A stretch of DNA of 64,000 bases from Flavobacterium sp. 9AF (GCF_902506265.1 NZ_LR733556.1:124001-188000), one strand, 5' to 3'; counted from the first letter of the stretch, positions 16,342-26,107 are shown. The notes: generated by a model not told the origin, from the sequence alone. Translations and numbers: made by a program.

Positions 16342-17267
16342 TGTCTGAAGCAATCGAAAAAAAATTAGGAAAAATTCCTATTATAAAAAATTTGGTTGCA
16401 TTTAGTAAAAAGATAACCTTTACATCATTGCAAGGGTTGTCTTTATACGATATTGTTGAGTTGTATCTTCTAGGAATCTTAAAAGGAACTTTTTCTTATA
16501 GAGCAAGTGCGGTTGCTTTTAGTTTTTTTATGGCACTTTTTCCATTTGCATTGTTTATTTTAAATTTAATTCCGTATATTCCCATAGAAAATTTTCAACA
16601 AGATTTTTTGATTTTTGTAGAGAAAGGAGTGCCTCCAAATACCTATGATGCCATTGAGTTGATTATTAAAGATATCATGAATACTAGTTATAAAAGTTTG
16701 CTTTCTTCTGGTTTTATTTTATCCATTTTTTTAATGACTAATGGTGTAAATGCAATACTTGGAGGGTTTGAAATGTCAGCACACATAACTATTACGAGGG
16801 GATTTTTTCGACAATATTTTATAGCTTTAGCTATATCGATAGCATTATCTTTAATATTAATCATTACAGTAGCTTCAATAGTGATTTTTGAAGTCGTAAT
16901 TCAAAAAATAAAAGTACAAGGATTTATTAGTAATGATGTATATTTGATAGAATTAGGAAGATATTTGTTTGTTATTTTAATGATTTTGATTACTACTTCC
17001 ATTTTGTATAAATATGGTACTACGGAAACAAAAAAAATAGCTTTTATTAGTTATGGCGCGGTTTTTACAACGCTTCTAATTGTTGTAAGTTCTTATGTTT
17101 TTGGTGTTTATGTGGAAAAATTTGCAAGATATAATGAGTTGTATGGATCAATTGGCACGCTTCTTGTTTTAATGTTTTATATCTGGATAAATTGTATGGT
17201 GCTTTTACTCGGATTCGAATTAAATGCAACAATTAACAAATTAAAAAGAAAAAATTTATATATTTAA
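16341..17267 (+). CDS. YihY/BrkB-family inner membrane protein
   Basis: 308 residues, about six membrane helices (around 55-77, 121-140, 153-185, 205-224, 234-254, 268-292), with the family signature FSYRASAVAFSFFMALFPF (55-73) and a C-terminal YIWINCMVLLLGFELNA. YihY/BrkB proteins were named as 'RNase BN' and 'virulence factor' homologues; both labels are doubtful, and transport has been suggested. Translationally coupled to nadC by a one-base overlap. Confidence 0.9.
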   Translation: MSEAIEKKLGKIPIIKNLVAFSKKITFTSLQGLSLYDIVELYLLGILKGTFSYRASAVAFSFFMALFPFALFILNLIPYIPIENFQQDFLIFVEKGVPPNTYDAIELIIKDIMNTSYKSLLSSGFILSIFLMTNGVNAILGGFEMSAHITITRGFFRQYFIALAISIALSLILIITVASIVIFEVVIQKIKVQGFISNDVYLIELGRYLFVILMILITTSILYKYGTTETKKIAFISYGAVFTTLLIVVSSYVFGVYVEKFARYNELYGSIGTLLVLMFYIWINCMVLLLGFELNATINKLKRKNLYI

Positions 17268-17290
17268 CAATTATTTAATAATATTCAACT

Positions 17291-17854
17291 ATGAGAAAAC
17301 TTTACCTACTGTTAACTTTTACAATGTTACCCCTAGTTTGTGTTACAGCTCAATCAAAATTATCAGGAGTTAGTATTTATGAAACCCTATCTTTTGCTGG
17401 TAATAGACTTGTTTTAAATGGAGCTGGTGTTAAAGAAAGAATGTGGATAGATATGTATGTAGCTTCATTGTATGTGCCTGCAAAAACATCTAACGCGGAT
17501 CAAATTATTAATAGTACAGAACCTGCAATTATAAAAATAAATGTTGTTTCTGGTTTATTAAAAGCTGATAGAATGAAAGAAATGTTTGATGAAGGCTTTA
17601 AGAATTCTATGAATGGAAGTACAGATGCTTTAAAGACTGAAATTGAAAAATTTATTTCATTTTTCGATAACACCATGAAAGAAAATGATGAGTTTATGAT
17701 TGTTTATAACCCAAAATCAGGTATAACAGTGTTTAAAAACAGCGTGAAACGAGGTGTTATTGAAGGACACGATTTTAAAAAAGCTTTATTTGGAGTATGG
17801 TTATGCGTTAAACCAGCAGACGAAAAGCTTAAAAAAGCAATGCTAGGTTTGTAA
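17291..17854 (+). CDS. Chalcone isomerase-like exported protein (copy 1)
   Basis: 187 residues: signal peptide (4-20, ending VTAQ), then a chalcone isomerase-like domain with VLNGAGVKERMWIDMYVASLYVP, INSTEPAIIKINVVSG and GHDFKKALFGVWL. Bacterial members are periplasmic and lack demonstrated flavonoid chemistry; fatty-acid binding is suggested for the fold. The adjacent gene is a close paralogue with the same length and motif order, a tandem duplication. Follows the YihY/BrkB gene by 23 bases. Confidence 0.85.
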   Translation: MRKLYLLLTFTMLPLVCVTAQSKLSGVSIYETLSFAGNRLVLNGAGVKERMWIDMYVASLYVPAKTSNADQIINSTEPAIIKINVVSGLLKADRMKEMFDEGFKNSMNGSTDALKTEIEKFISFFDNTMKENDEFMIVYNPKSGITVFKNSVKRGVIEGHDFKKALFGVWLCVKPADEKLKKAMLGL

Positions 17855-17926
17855 TGGATGAAGTTTAAAATTATTTTTTTAATAATCTTTATTTTTATAA
17901 ATTAGCAAAAAAACAATAAACTTATT

Positions 17927-18487
17927 ATGAAAAAGCATTTTTTTACATTTATTTTTTTAATTATCTCTACTTTAAGCTTTTGTCAGACTACCATATCTGG
18001 AGTTAAATTAGACGAAACCATTACAATTGAAGGCAAAAAATTAGTTCTTAATGGTGCTGGAATAAGAGAAAAGTGGTGGATTGATTTATATGTTGGGTCG
18101 TTGTATTTGCCAAAAAAATCTACTAATGGTGCTGAGGTGGTAAATAGTACAGAGGCTGCAGCTATAAAATTAGATGTTGTTTCAGGTATGGTTTCATCAG
18201 AAAAAATGATGGGCGCTCTTGATGAAGGGTTTGTTAAATCAACTAACAATAATATTGCTCCGTTAAAAGAAAAAATTGATAAGTTTAAATCTTTCTTCAA
18301 AGAAAAATTCAACAAAGGGGATTCGTTTACGTTTGTAAATGTCTCAGGTACTGGTATAGTTGTTTATAAAAATGGAGTAAAAAAAGGAACTGTTGAAGGA
18401 CAAGATTTTAAAAAAGCTTTATTTGGAATATGGTTGTCAAATAACCCTGCAGATAAAAACTTAAAAAAATCAATGTTAGGGATATAA
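17927..18487 (+). CDS. Chalcone isomerase-like exported protein (copy 2)
   Basis: 186 residues, paralogue of the preceding gene. Signal peptide (5-19, ending SFCQ), then ISGVKLDETITIEGKKLVLN, NGAGIREKWWIDLYVGSLYLP, INST-like VVNSTEAAAIKLDVVSGM and EGQDFKKALFGIWLSNNPAD. The end (KNLKKSMLGI) parallels KLKKAMLGL in copy 1. The two may form a heterodimer or bind different ligands. Terminator at 18521. Confidence 0.85.
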   Translation: MKKHFFTFIFLIISTLSFCQTTISGVKLDETITIEGKKLVLNGAGIREKWWIDLYVGSLYLPKKSTNGAEVVNSTEAAAIKLDVVSGMVSSEKMMGALDEGFVKSTNNNIAPLKEKIDKFKSFFKEKFNKGDSFTFVNVSGTGIVVYKNGVKKGTVEGQDFKKALFGIWLSNNPADKNLKKSMLGI

Positions 18488-18520
18488 ATATAAAATTGAA
18501 AAGCATAGTTTTTAAATAAG

Positions 18521-18552
18521 AAACACTTTCTACTTATGAAAGTGTTTTTTTA
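18521..18552. terminator. Terminator between convergent genes
   Basis: AAACACTTTC pairs with GAAAGTGTTT, followed by T residues; it lies at the 3' ends of the chalcone isomerase-like gene and of the opposing hydrolase gene. Confidence 0.85.
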
Positions 18553-19407
18553 TTTTAGAAATGATTCAATTGCGTTAATAACAACTGTATCTCCTAATAT
18601 TTTTCTGTGTCCTAAGTTTTCAGTGAGTATTATTTTACTGTTTTTTAAATTTAAATGAATGTTTTTAGAAGCTGTATAAGGGACATCGTCATCGTGTTTG
18701 TCGTGTATTAATAATATGGGTATATTACAATCTTTAGCAACTACATAAGATGAATAACTTTCCATATCAATCTGATATTTCTTTTCAAAATATTCTCTCA
18801 TCTTCATTGCAATTTTTGGATTCAATCTAAGTTTGTAAACAAAGTCATTTAAAATATCCATTACACTATCTCCACTCCCTATAATAATAGCTTTTTTTAT
18901 TTGTAGACCTCTCTTTATTGCATTAAGAATTGACATGCTTCCTAAGGAATGTCCAATCGCAAATTCAAAGGGGCCATAAATTCTTTCTAATTCGATAATG
19001 CTCTCTATAAATTCAGGCATTAAAGTGTTTTTTCCAGGGGATTTTCCGTGCGCTGGTGCATCAAAGCTTATGGTTGAATAACCTAGTTTGGTCATTTTAT
19101 CGGCAATCTTTACTAATTGTGTACCTCTGCCAGACCATCCATGAACTAGTAGTATTTTTTTAGTATCTTTTCCATATTCATACACCATTATTTCTTTTTT
19201 AATTTTAGGAATTTGAATAAGTTTTTGATTACTTTCTTTATCCATAGTAAATTCCCTTTTAGGAATTTTGTATTTTATAGGTGTGGTAAAAAGCTTACTG
19301 GCCATTTTTACCGTTAAATGAGTGGATGTTTTTTGTAATATTGAAAAAAGATAAATTATCATCTTGGGAATTGAATTACTAGCTATAACCTTTTTTCTTT
19401 TTGTCAT
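18550..19407 (-). CDS. Alpha/beta hydrolase
   Basis: 285 residues, alpha/beta-hydrolase fold. Oxyanion region LLVHGWSGRG (87-96), nucleophile elbow GHSLGS with Ser154, acid in HDKHDDDVPY and His in ENLGHRKILGD. No signal peptide. The motif set fits serine hydrolases or esterases; the substrate is unknown. Monocistronic, divergent from the M48 peptidase gene. Confidence 0.88.
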   Translation of the reverse strand: MTKRKKVIASNSIPKMIIYLFSILQKTSTHLTVKMASKLFTTPIKYKIPKREFTMDKESNQKLIQIPKIKKEIMVYEYGKDTKKILLVHGWSGRGTQLVKIADKMTKLGYSTISFDAPAHGKSPGKNTLMPEFIESIIELERIYGPFEFAIGHSLGSMSILNAIKRGLQIKKAIIIGSGDSVMDILNDFVYKLRLNPKIAMKMREYFEKKYQIDMESYSSYVVAKDCNIPILLIHDKHDDDVPYTASKNIHLNLKNSKIILTENLGHRKILGDTVVINAIESFLK

Positions 19408-19514
19408 GAATTGAATTGTTTTGAAGCACTGTGTGGCAAAATTACTATTATTTTTTTCATTAATGTTTGAAATGAATTTTTAAAAACAGTAACTTTGTTT
19501 AAAAACGAAGAAAA

Positions 19515-20333
19515 ATGAGCTATAAATTAAAAATTATTTTAGGGTTAGTATTCGTACTAATCTTTTCCTGTGCTAAAAATCCTTTTACTGGCAAGAATAC
19601 TTTGGCTTTAGTGCCTAACAGTCAAATTTTACCTATGGCATTTCAACAATACAATCAGTTTTTGTCTGAAAACAAAGTAATTACAGGGACTAAAGATGCA
19701 AAGAGAGTTGAAACTGTTGGAATGAAAATTAAGACAGCTGCTGAAAGATGGTTAAATGCAAATGGCTATTCTAATTATTTGGAAGGATATGCTTGGGAAT
19801 ATAAATTGGTTGATGATAAGGCAGTAAATGCATGGTGTATGCCTGGTGGTAAAATAGTTTTCTATACAGGTATTATGCCCATATGTAAAGATGATGCAGG
19901 TATGGCAACTGTAATGGGGCATGAAGTAGCTCATGCGTTGGCAAATCATGGACAGCAAAGAATGAGTGCAGGTTTATTACAGCAAGCTGGTGCTGCAGGA
20001 GTGGCAATAGCTACAGGAAATAAATCGGCTGAAGAACAACAGTTGTGGATGACTGCTTATGGAGCGGGAACTCAATTTGGAGGTATGTTACCATTTAGTA
20101 GAAGTCATGAAAGTGAGGCAGATAGAATAGGTTTAGTTTTGATGGCTATAGCTGGATATAATCCAGATACAGCTGTAGCTTTTTGGGAAAGAATGGCTGC
20201 GCAATCAGGAGGACAAGCTCCACCTGAATTTATGAGTACACATCCAAGTAATGAAACACGTATTAATCAAATTAAAGAATTGTTGCCTTTTGTAAAACAA
20301 GAAGCAGCAAAATTTGGTGTGACATTCAAATAA
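19515..20333 (+). CDS. M48-family metallopeptidase lipoprotein
   Basis: 272 residues. Lipoprotein signal with Cys19 (VLIFSCAKNP), then an M48 peptidase domain with zinc-binding HEVAH (136-140), the third ligand in HESEADRIG, and a C-terminal THPSNETRINQI typical of LoiP/YcaL-like periplasmic proteases. It probably acts on misfolded envelope proteins. Followed by a terminator, so a single-gene unit. Confidence 0.93.
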   Translation: MSYKLKIILGLVFVLIFSCAKNPFTGKNTLALVPNSQILPMAFQQYNQFLSENKVITGTKDAKRVETVGMKIKTAAERWLNANGYSNYLEGYAWEYKLVDDKAVNAWCMPGGKIVFYTGIMPICKDDAGMATVMGHEVAHALANHGQQRMSAGLLQQAGAAGVAIATGNKSAEEQQLWMTAYGAGTQFGGMLPFSRSHESEADRIGLVLMAIAGYNPDTAVAFWERMAAQSGGQAPPEFMSTHPSNETRINQIKELLPFVKQEAAKFGVTFK

Positions 20334-20357
20334 ATTAAAAAAAAGAAGTATATTCAG

Positions 20358-20381
20358 TCCCGATTTAAATCGGGATTTTTT
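20358..20381 (+). terminator. Rho-independent terminator after the M48 gene
   Basis: TCCCGATTT pairs perfectly with AAATCGGGA with no loop bases to spare, followed by TTTTT; similar in sequence to the terminator at 15398. Confidence 0.85.
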
Positions 20382-20394
20382 ATTCAAATTAAAT

Positions 20395-21690
20395 ATGGAA
20401 AAATTACAAAAAGGCGAAAAAAGATTATTAAATGCTTGGGCGTTTTATGATTGGGCTAATTCAGTGTATTCTTTGGTTATTTCCTCAAGCATATTCCCTT
20501 TGTATTTTGGTGTTTTGTATTCAAAAGAAAACCCTACAATTTCGTTTTTAGGACACGATTTTAAAAGTACGGCTTTAATTAGTTATGTTACTGCGTTTGC
20601 CTTTTTAACCGTGGCAGTTTTGTCTCCTTTATTGTCAGGTATTGCAGATTTTGTAGGTAATAAAAAGAGATTTATGCAGTTTTTTTGTTATTTAGGTGCG
20701 TTGTCTTGTATAGGTCTTTACTGGTTTACTCCGGAAAATGTATATTGGGGAATTAGTTGTTTTTATTTTGGATTGATTGGCTTTTGGGGAAGTATTGTGT
20801 ATTATAATTCTTATTTGCCTGATATTGCTTATGAAGAACAACAAGATGCTTTAAGTGCAAAAGGATATTCATTAGGGTATTTTGGTAGTGTAATTTTATT
20901 ACTTGCTTGTTTGGGTTTGATATTAACTAGAGAGACAGATGAGGATTCTATAGTTGCTATGCGGTTGTCATTTATTTTAACTGGAATTTGGTGGTTACTT
21001 TTTAGTCAATATACATTTTATTATTTACCAAAAGGAAATAAAAGTAATAATAAAATGACTACTCATGTACTGTTTAATGGGTTTAAAGAACTATTGAAAG
21101 TACAAAAACAACTTTTTCATAATTTAGCATTAAAGCGCTATTTGATTGCCTTTTTTGTTTACAGTATGGCTGTACAAACGGTAATGCTTGTAGCTACCTA
21201 TTTTGGTGAACAAGAAATCAATTGGTCAACTAATGATGAAAAAACACAAGGCTTAATTATAAGTATATTGATGATTCAGTTAGTAGCCATTTTGGGAGCT
21301 TTTTTAACATCAAGGTTGGCTTTTAAAATTGGTAATATAAAAGCTTTATTGCTTATAAACTGTATTTGGGCTGTTATATGTGTTTTTGCTTTTTTTGTAA
21401 CTGAGCCTATTCATTTTTATGTAACAGCAGCTTTTGTAGGTTTAGTTATGGGAGGAATTCAATCGTTGTCTCGATCTACTTATTCAAAGTATTTGCCACT
21501 TACAGAAGATACTACTTCATATTTTAGTTTTTATGATGTAGCGGAAAAAATTGGGATTGTTATAGGTATGGGAATTTTTGCTACTATCGATCAAATTTCT
21601 GGATCTATGAGAAATGCAATTGTTTTTTTAACTGCTTTTTTTATAATAGGAATCTTTTTGTTAATTAGAGTGCCAAAAAAAATAAGTTAA
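20395..21690 (+). CDS. MFS transporter, UMF1/Atg22-like
   Basis: 431 residues with about 12 membrane helices. The N-terminal NAWAFYDWANSVYSLVISSSI is the hallmark of UMF1-type major facilitators (related to yeast Atg22, an amino-acid effluxer), and the second half has GGIQSLSRSTYSKYLP and DVAEKIGIVIGMG. Substrate unknown, amino acid or nucleoside export plausible. Starts 62 bases after the M48 stop, just past the terminator. Confidence 0.9.
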   Translation: MEKLQKGEKRLLNAWAFYDWANSVYSLVISSSIFPLYFGVLYSKENPTISFLGHDFKSTALISYVTAFAFLTVAVLSPLLSGIADFVGNKKRFMQFFCYLGALSCIGLYWFTPENVYWGISCFYFGLIGFWGSIVYYNSYLPDIAYEEQQDALSAKGYSLGYFGSVILLLACLGLILTRETDEDSIVAMRLSFILTGIWWLLFSQYTFYYLPKGNKSNNKMTTHVLFNGFKELLKVQKQLFHNLALKRYLIAFFVYSMAVQTVMLVATYFGEQEINWSTNDEKTQGLIISILMIQLVAILGAFLTSRLAFKIGNIKALLLINCIWAVICVFAFFVTEPIHFYVTAAFVGLVMGGIQSLSRSTYSKYLPLTEDTTSYFSFYDVAEKIGIVIGMGIFATIDQISGSMRNAIVFLTAFFIIGIFLLIRVPKKIS

Positions 21691-21724
21691 TGACTATTTT
21701 TGTGAACTCAATAAATTTTATATA

Positions 21725-22489
21725 ATGAATAAAATAAACAATTTTTTTGTATTTATCGCTTTAGTATTAGCATTTGTGTCATGTAGTGAGGTTGAACCTT
21801 TAGATCCAGTACTAGCTAATCAAGTAAATTCTGGAAATAATAATGGTTCTGGGTCAGGATCAAATGGTGGAGGAAATACTGGAGGAACTTCATCTGGTGA
21901 TTATTGGCCAGCAGCAATTAATAATGAATGGATTTATGATTCAAATGGATCGTCTTCTACTATGAAAATAATTGCAACAGAAACGATTAATGGACAATTG
22001 TATTATAAATTTGCGCCTCAAAATGGAAGTGGAGCTTCTTCTTCGGGTGTGGTTACGACGAGTATGACAAAAGCGTCTGGAGTTTATAAATTGAAAACGC
22101 ATGATTTTACTATAGATGCAGGAGGAGGTCTTACGGGTACTCAAACGGGATTTGAATTTATAGTGTTAAAAGATAATATACCTGTAAATGGGACATGGAC
22201 AGGTAGTTATACTCAAACTACAACTTATACTGGGATTCCTCCAATAACGCTTACTGTAAATTATGTAGCAACTATTTTAGCAAAAGGGGTTTCTGAAAGC
22301 ATAGATAATGAAGTCTTTACTAATATAATAAAAGTAAAAATCGACCAAACGAGTAGTTTTCCTGGTGCACCTTCTACAACCATATCATCTGAATATTGGT
22401 TCGCTAAAGATGTTGGTATTATAAAATCAACGACTATTGGAGGCGGAGCTAATTCTTCAAGTTATCTTGTTGATTATACTTTGTTTTAA
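21725..22489 (+). CDS. Lipoprotein with Gly/Ser-rich linker
   Basis: 254 residues. Lipoprotein signal peptide ending at Cys20 (ALVLAFVSCSEVEP), a low-complexity Gly/Ser/Asn linker (about 38-60), then a beta-rich domain (WPAAINNEWIYDSNGSSST through to EYWFAKDVGIIKSTT). The domain start resembles many Bacteroidota surface lipoproteins, but I cannot name a family. Probably outer-membrane anchored. Follows the MFS gene by 34 bases and ends at a terminator. Confidence 0.8.
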   Translation: MNKINNFFVFIALVLAFVSCSEVEPLDPVLANQVNSGNNNGSGSGSNGGGNTGGTSSGDYWPAAINNEWIYDSNGSSSTMKIIATETINGQLYYKFAPQNGSGASSSGVVTTSMTKASGVYKLKTHDFTIDAGGGLTGTQTGFEFIVLKDNIPVNGTWTGSYTQTTTYTGIPPITLTVNYVATILAKGVSESIDNEVFTNIIKVKIDQTSSFPGAPSTTISSEYWFAKDVGIIKSTTIGGGANSSSYLVDYTLF

Positions 22490-22504
22490 TTGATTAGAAA
22501 AGTT

Positions 22505-22537
22505 AAAATCCTGAAAAAAAATTCAGGATTTTTTTTA
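22505..22537 (+). terminator. Rho-independent terminator after the lipoprotein gene
   Basis: AAAATCCTGA pairs with TTCAGGATTTT, followed by T residues. Confidence 0.88.
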
Positions 22538-22590
22538 TGGCATAAATCTTGACTCTATTAATAGCTTGTAAAAAGCAATTTTTGTTATTA

Positions 22591-22623
22591 TTGCTGATTT
22601 TCAATATTTTAATGTTAATTTTG
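22591..22623 (+). promoter_or_regulatory. Probable promoter of lon
   Basis: TTG (22591-22593) and TAATTTTG (22616-22623) separated by 22 bases match the Bacteroidota sigma-A consensus; 58 bases remain to ATG 22682. Confidence 0.5.
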
Positions 22624-22681
22624 TAAGGCAATAATAACTAATATTTTAAGTTATTAATGACAAAATGACCCTTTTATAGTT

Positions 22682-25135
22682 ATGCCAAATCAAAAAATAC
22701 TAACATTTGACAACTTGTCACTTCAGGAAATTAATTCAGATGCAGAATTAATACCTTTATTAACTCCTGAAGATGAGGAAGAAATGAATAACGAACAGTT
22801 GCCAAATGATTTACCTATTCTTTCTTTAAGAAATACTGTTTTATTTCCTGGGGTTGTTATTCCTATAACGGCTGGTAGAGATAAGTCGATAAAATTAATT
22901 AATGATGCTAATGCTGGTGGAAAAGTCATTGGTGTAGTAGCTCAAATTGACGAGGATGTGGAAGAACCTACGCCAAATGATGTGTATCATATTGGTACTG
23001 TAGCTCGAATTATTAGAGTTTTAAAAATGCCTGATGGGAATACTACTGTAATTCTGCAGGGTAAAAAACGTTTTGAAATAGATACTTTCACTCAAGAAGA
23101 ACCTTATTTAAAAGCAACTATAAAAGAAGTAAACGAAGAACGACCTTCCGCTGATGATGTTGAATTTAATACTATTGTAGATTCAATAAAAGATTTAGCT
23201 ATTCAAATAATAAAAGAAAGTCCGAATATTCCTACCGAAGCAACATTTGCGATCAAAAATATTGAAAGTAATCCATTTTTAATCAATTTTGTTTCTTCAA
23301 ATATGAACTTGTCTGTTCCAGAAAAACAAAATTTATTATCTATACATAATTTAAAAGAGAGAGCTTTAGAAACACTTCGTTTTATGAATTTAGAGTTGCA
23401 AAAACTCGAGTTGAAAAATGATATTCAGTCTAAAGTGCGTTTTGATTTAGACCAACAACAAAGGGAGTATTTCTTGCATCAGCAAATGAAAACGATTCAG
23501 GAAGAATTGGGTGGTGTTTCTTATGAAGCAGAAATTGAAGAAATGAGAGCTAAGGCTAAAGCGAAAAAATGGGACGAGAAAGTAGCGACACATTTCGAAA
23601 AAGAAGTTTCAAAATTACAACGATCTAATCCTAATTCGCCTGATTTTGGTATCCAACGCAATTATTTAGAATTGTTTTTAGATTTACCTTGGAATGAATA
23701 TTCTAAAGATAATTTTGATTTAAAAAGAGCTCAAAAAATATTAGATAGAGATCATTTTGGACTAGACGATGTGAAAAAGCGTATTATTGAACATTTAGCA
23801 GTTTTAAAATTACGTAATGATATGAAATCGCCTATTTTATGTCTTTTTGGTCCTCCGGGTGTAGGGAAAACATCAATTGGAAAATCAATTGCTGAAGCAT
23901 TAGGAAGAGAATATGTACGCGTTTCCTTAGGTGGAATGAGAGATGAAGCGGAAATACGTGGACATAGAAAGACATATATAGGAGCAATGCCAGGGCGTAT
24001 TATTCAAAGTATTAAGAAAGCCAAAACATCAAATCCTGTTTTTGTTTTAGATGAAATTGATAAATTATCAAGTAGTTTTAATGGTGATCCGTCTTCGGCT
24101 TTATTAGAAGTTTTAGATCCAGAACAAAATGGAGAATTTCATGATAATTTCTTAGAAATAGGATATGACTTGTCTAAGGTGATGTTTATTGCTACTTCAA
24201 ATAATATGGCAACTATTCAACCTGCTTTGAAAGATAGAATGGAAGTAATAAATATGTCTGGATATACTATAGAAGAAAAAGTAGAAATTGCAAAAAGACA
24301 TTTATTGCCAAAACAATTAAAAGAACATGGTTTAAGTGAAAATGATTTACAGATAGGGAAAAAACAACTTGAAAAAATTGTGGTTGGTTACACTAGAGAA
24401 TCAGGTGTGCGTGGTTTAGAAAAGAAAATTGCACAGGTTGTTCGTCATGCAGCAAAATCTATCGCAATGGAAGAGGAATATAATAAAACAGTAACTGATG
24501 AAGATATTCTTACTGTTTTAAAGGCGCCTCGTTTAGAGCGCGATAAATATGAAAACAATGATACAGCGGGTGTGGTTACAGGATTAGCATGGACTTCTGT
24601 TGGGGGTGATATTTTATTTATCGAATCCACTATCTCTAAAGGTAAAGGAGCGATGACTATGACCGGGAATTTAGGTACAGTAATGAAAGAATCGGTTACT
24701 ATTGCTTTAGAATATATTAAATCGAATAGTGATTTATTAGGAATTTCAAGCGAAGTGCTTAATAATAACAACATTCACATTCACGTGCCAGAAGGAGCTA
24801 CACCTAAAGACGGACCAAGTGCAGGTATTGCTATGTTGACTTCTATGGTGTCAACATATACACAAAAGAAAGTCAAGAAAAGTTTAGCCATGACGGGAGA
24901 AATTACTTTGAGAGGTAAAGTATTGCCCGTAGGAGGAATTAAAGAAAAGATATTAGCTGCCAAAAGGGCAAATATTAAAGAAATTATCCTATGTCATGAA
25001 AACAAAAGAGATATTGATGAAATTAAACCTGAATATTTAAAAGGACTTACTTTTCATTATGTAGATAGAATGAGTGAAGTGATTGCAATAGCTATTACAG
25101 ATCAAAAAGTAAAACATGCTAAGAAATTAGAGTAA
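22682..25135 (+). CDS. lon: ATP-dependent protease La
   Basis: 817-residue LonA protease. N-terminal substrate-binding LON domain (PILSLRNTVLFPGVVIPI, about 46-63), AAA+ domain with Walker A GPPGVGKT and Walker B VFVLDEIDK, and the C-terminal serine-lysine protease domain with catalytic Ser713 in KDGPSAGI and the Lys of GGIKEK about 43 residues on. It degrades misfolded and regulatory proteins in the cytoplasm. The acidic N-terminal stretch (LLTPEDEEEMNNEQLP) is usual in Bacteroidota Lon. Own promoter and terminator. Confidence 0.98.
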   Translation: MPNQKILTFDNLSLQEINSDAELIPLLTPEDEEEMNNEQLPNDLPILSLRNTVLFPGVVIPITAGRDKSIKLINDANAGGKVIGVVAQIDEDVEEPTPNDVYHIGTVARIIRVLKMPDGNTTVILQGKKRFEIDTFTQEEPYLKATIKEVNEERPSADDVEFNTIVDSIKDLAIQIIKESPNIPTEATFAIKNIESNPFLINFVSSNMNLSVPEKQNLLSIHNLKERALETLRFMNLELQKLELKNDIQSKVRFDLDQQQREYFLHQQMKTIQEELGGVSYEAEIEEMRAKAKAKKWDEKVATHFEKEVSKLQRSNPNSPDFGIQRNYLELFLDLPWNEYSKDNFDLKRAQKILDRDHFGLDDVKKRIIEHLAVLKLRNDMKSPILCLFGPPGVGKTSIGKSIAEALGREYVRVSLGGMRDEAEIRGHRKTYIGAMPGRIIQSIKKAKTSNPVFVLDEIDKLSSSFNGDPSSALLEVLDPEQNGEFHDNFLEIGYDLSKVMFIATSNNMATIQPALKDRMEVINMSGYTIEEKVEIAKRHLLPKQLKEHGLSENDLQIGKKQLEKIVVGYTRESGVRGLEKKIAQVVRHAAKSIAMEEEYNKTVTDEDILTVLKAPRLERDKYENNDTAGVVTGLAWTSVGGDILFIESTISKGKGAMTMTGNLGTVMKESVTIALEYIKSNSDLLGISSEVLNNNNIHIHVPEGATPKDGPSAGIAMLTSMVSTYTQKKVKKSLAMTGEITLRGKVLPVGGIKEKILAAKRANIKEIILCHENKRDIDEIKPEYLKGLTFHYVDRMSEVIAIAITDQKVKHAKKLE

Positions 25136-25158
25136 TTCTTAGTGTTAATTATTTTATT

Positions 25159-25191
25159 TGCCTAAATATGTTAAATATTTAGGCATTTTTA
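25159..25191 (+). terminator. Rho-independent terminator after lon
   Basis: TGCCTAAATA pairs with TATTTAGGCA, followed by TTTTT. Confidence 0.9.
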
Positions 25192-25256
25192 TTTAATCTA
25201 TTTGTAATATATAATTTTAAAATCAAACCAGCGTTATCAATTTAAATCAAATATCT

Positions 25257-26096
25257 ATGTTTTATTTTTATGCTGCTATTTATTCTTTTGTATATAGTTT
25301 TATTATTGCTAAAGAGAAAAGTGAAGTTCAGGTTAAGGAAAATAATGAAATTTCAATAGAGAGAAATATAGTCGAGAATGACATTGATAATAATTCCACA
25401 AAAGTTATTCATATTTTAGTAGCTTTGTGCGATAATAAATATCAAGGTATTGTACCTGTTCCTAAAAATATTGGAAATGGTCAAGATCCTAAAAACAATT
25501 TGTATTGGGGATGCGGTTACGGTGTTAAAACATTTTTTAAAAAGAGTTTAAATTGGAAACTCCTTCAAACCAAAGTCATAGATAGTGTGAAAATGGAGCG
25601 ATTGGTTTTTAGACATGTGAGTCAAAATGCATATTTGATTGCAGATGCTTATAATGGAAAATTTATCAAACAATGTACATTAGATTTCTTAAAAAGCTGC
25701 TCAGGTCAATTAAAAGAGTCAATAACTGTTGATGATAAGAGTATTGGAATAAATGGGAATTCTAATTTGATAGGGTATATTGGTCATGATGGTTTAATGG
25801 ATTTTAGTCTTAATGAAGAAATTAAAAATATAGACAAAAATAAAAGAGATTGTATTATATTAGCATGCTATAGTAAAAGTTTTTTTTCTCCGTTTATAGA
25901 CAAAGCGAATGCAAATCCATTGGTTTGGACAACTGGTCTGATGGCTCCAGAAGCATACACCATTCACGATGCAATTAGTAAATATTGTAATGGAGAGAAT
26001 GAGAATGCTATTGTTAGTGCGGCTGCTAAAGCCTATTCAAAATATCAAAAATGTAGCGAAAAATCAGCTAGAAAATTATTGGTTTCTGGTTGGTAA
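25257..26096 (+). CDS. Hypothetical exported protein, possible caspase-fold hydrolase
   Basis: 279 residues, no family I can name. The N-terminal hydrophobic segment (1-18) looks like a signal peptide or anchor, followed by a charged linker. The body starts KVIHILVALCDNKYQGIVPVP (about 49-69) and contains YIGHDGLMD with His177 and, after a strand, CIILACYSKS with Cys204. A His in a G-H-x-G loop and a Cys ending the next strand are arranged as the dyad of clan CD (caspase-like) peptidases, so a hydrolase or peptidase is possible; this is inference from motif layout. It lies between lon and porQ, and its end nearly touches porQ (12 bases), suggesting co-transcription with the secretion gene. 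Confidence 0.6.
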   Translation: MFYFYAAIYSFVYSFIIAKEKSEVQVKENNEISIERNIVENDIDNNSTKVIHILVALCDNKYQGIVPVPKNIGNGQDPKNNLYWGCGYGVKTFFKKSLNWKLLQTKVIDSVKMERLVFRHVSQNAYLIADAYNGKFIKQCTLDFLKSCSGQLKESITVDDKSIGINGNSNLIGYIGHDGLMDFSLNEEIKNIDKNKRDCIILACYSKSFFSPFIDKANANPLVWTTGLMAPEAYTIHDAISKYCNGENENAIVSAAAKAYSKYQKCSEKSARKLLVSGW

Positions 26097-26107
26097 TTAA
26101 GATAAAA

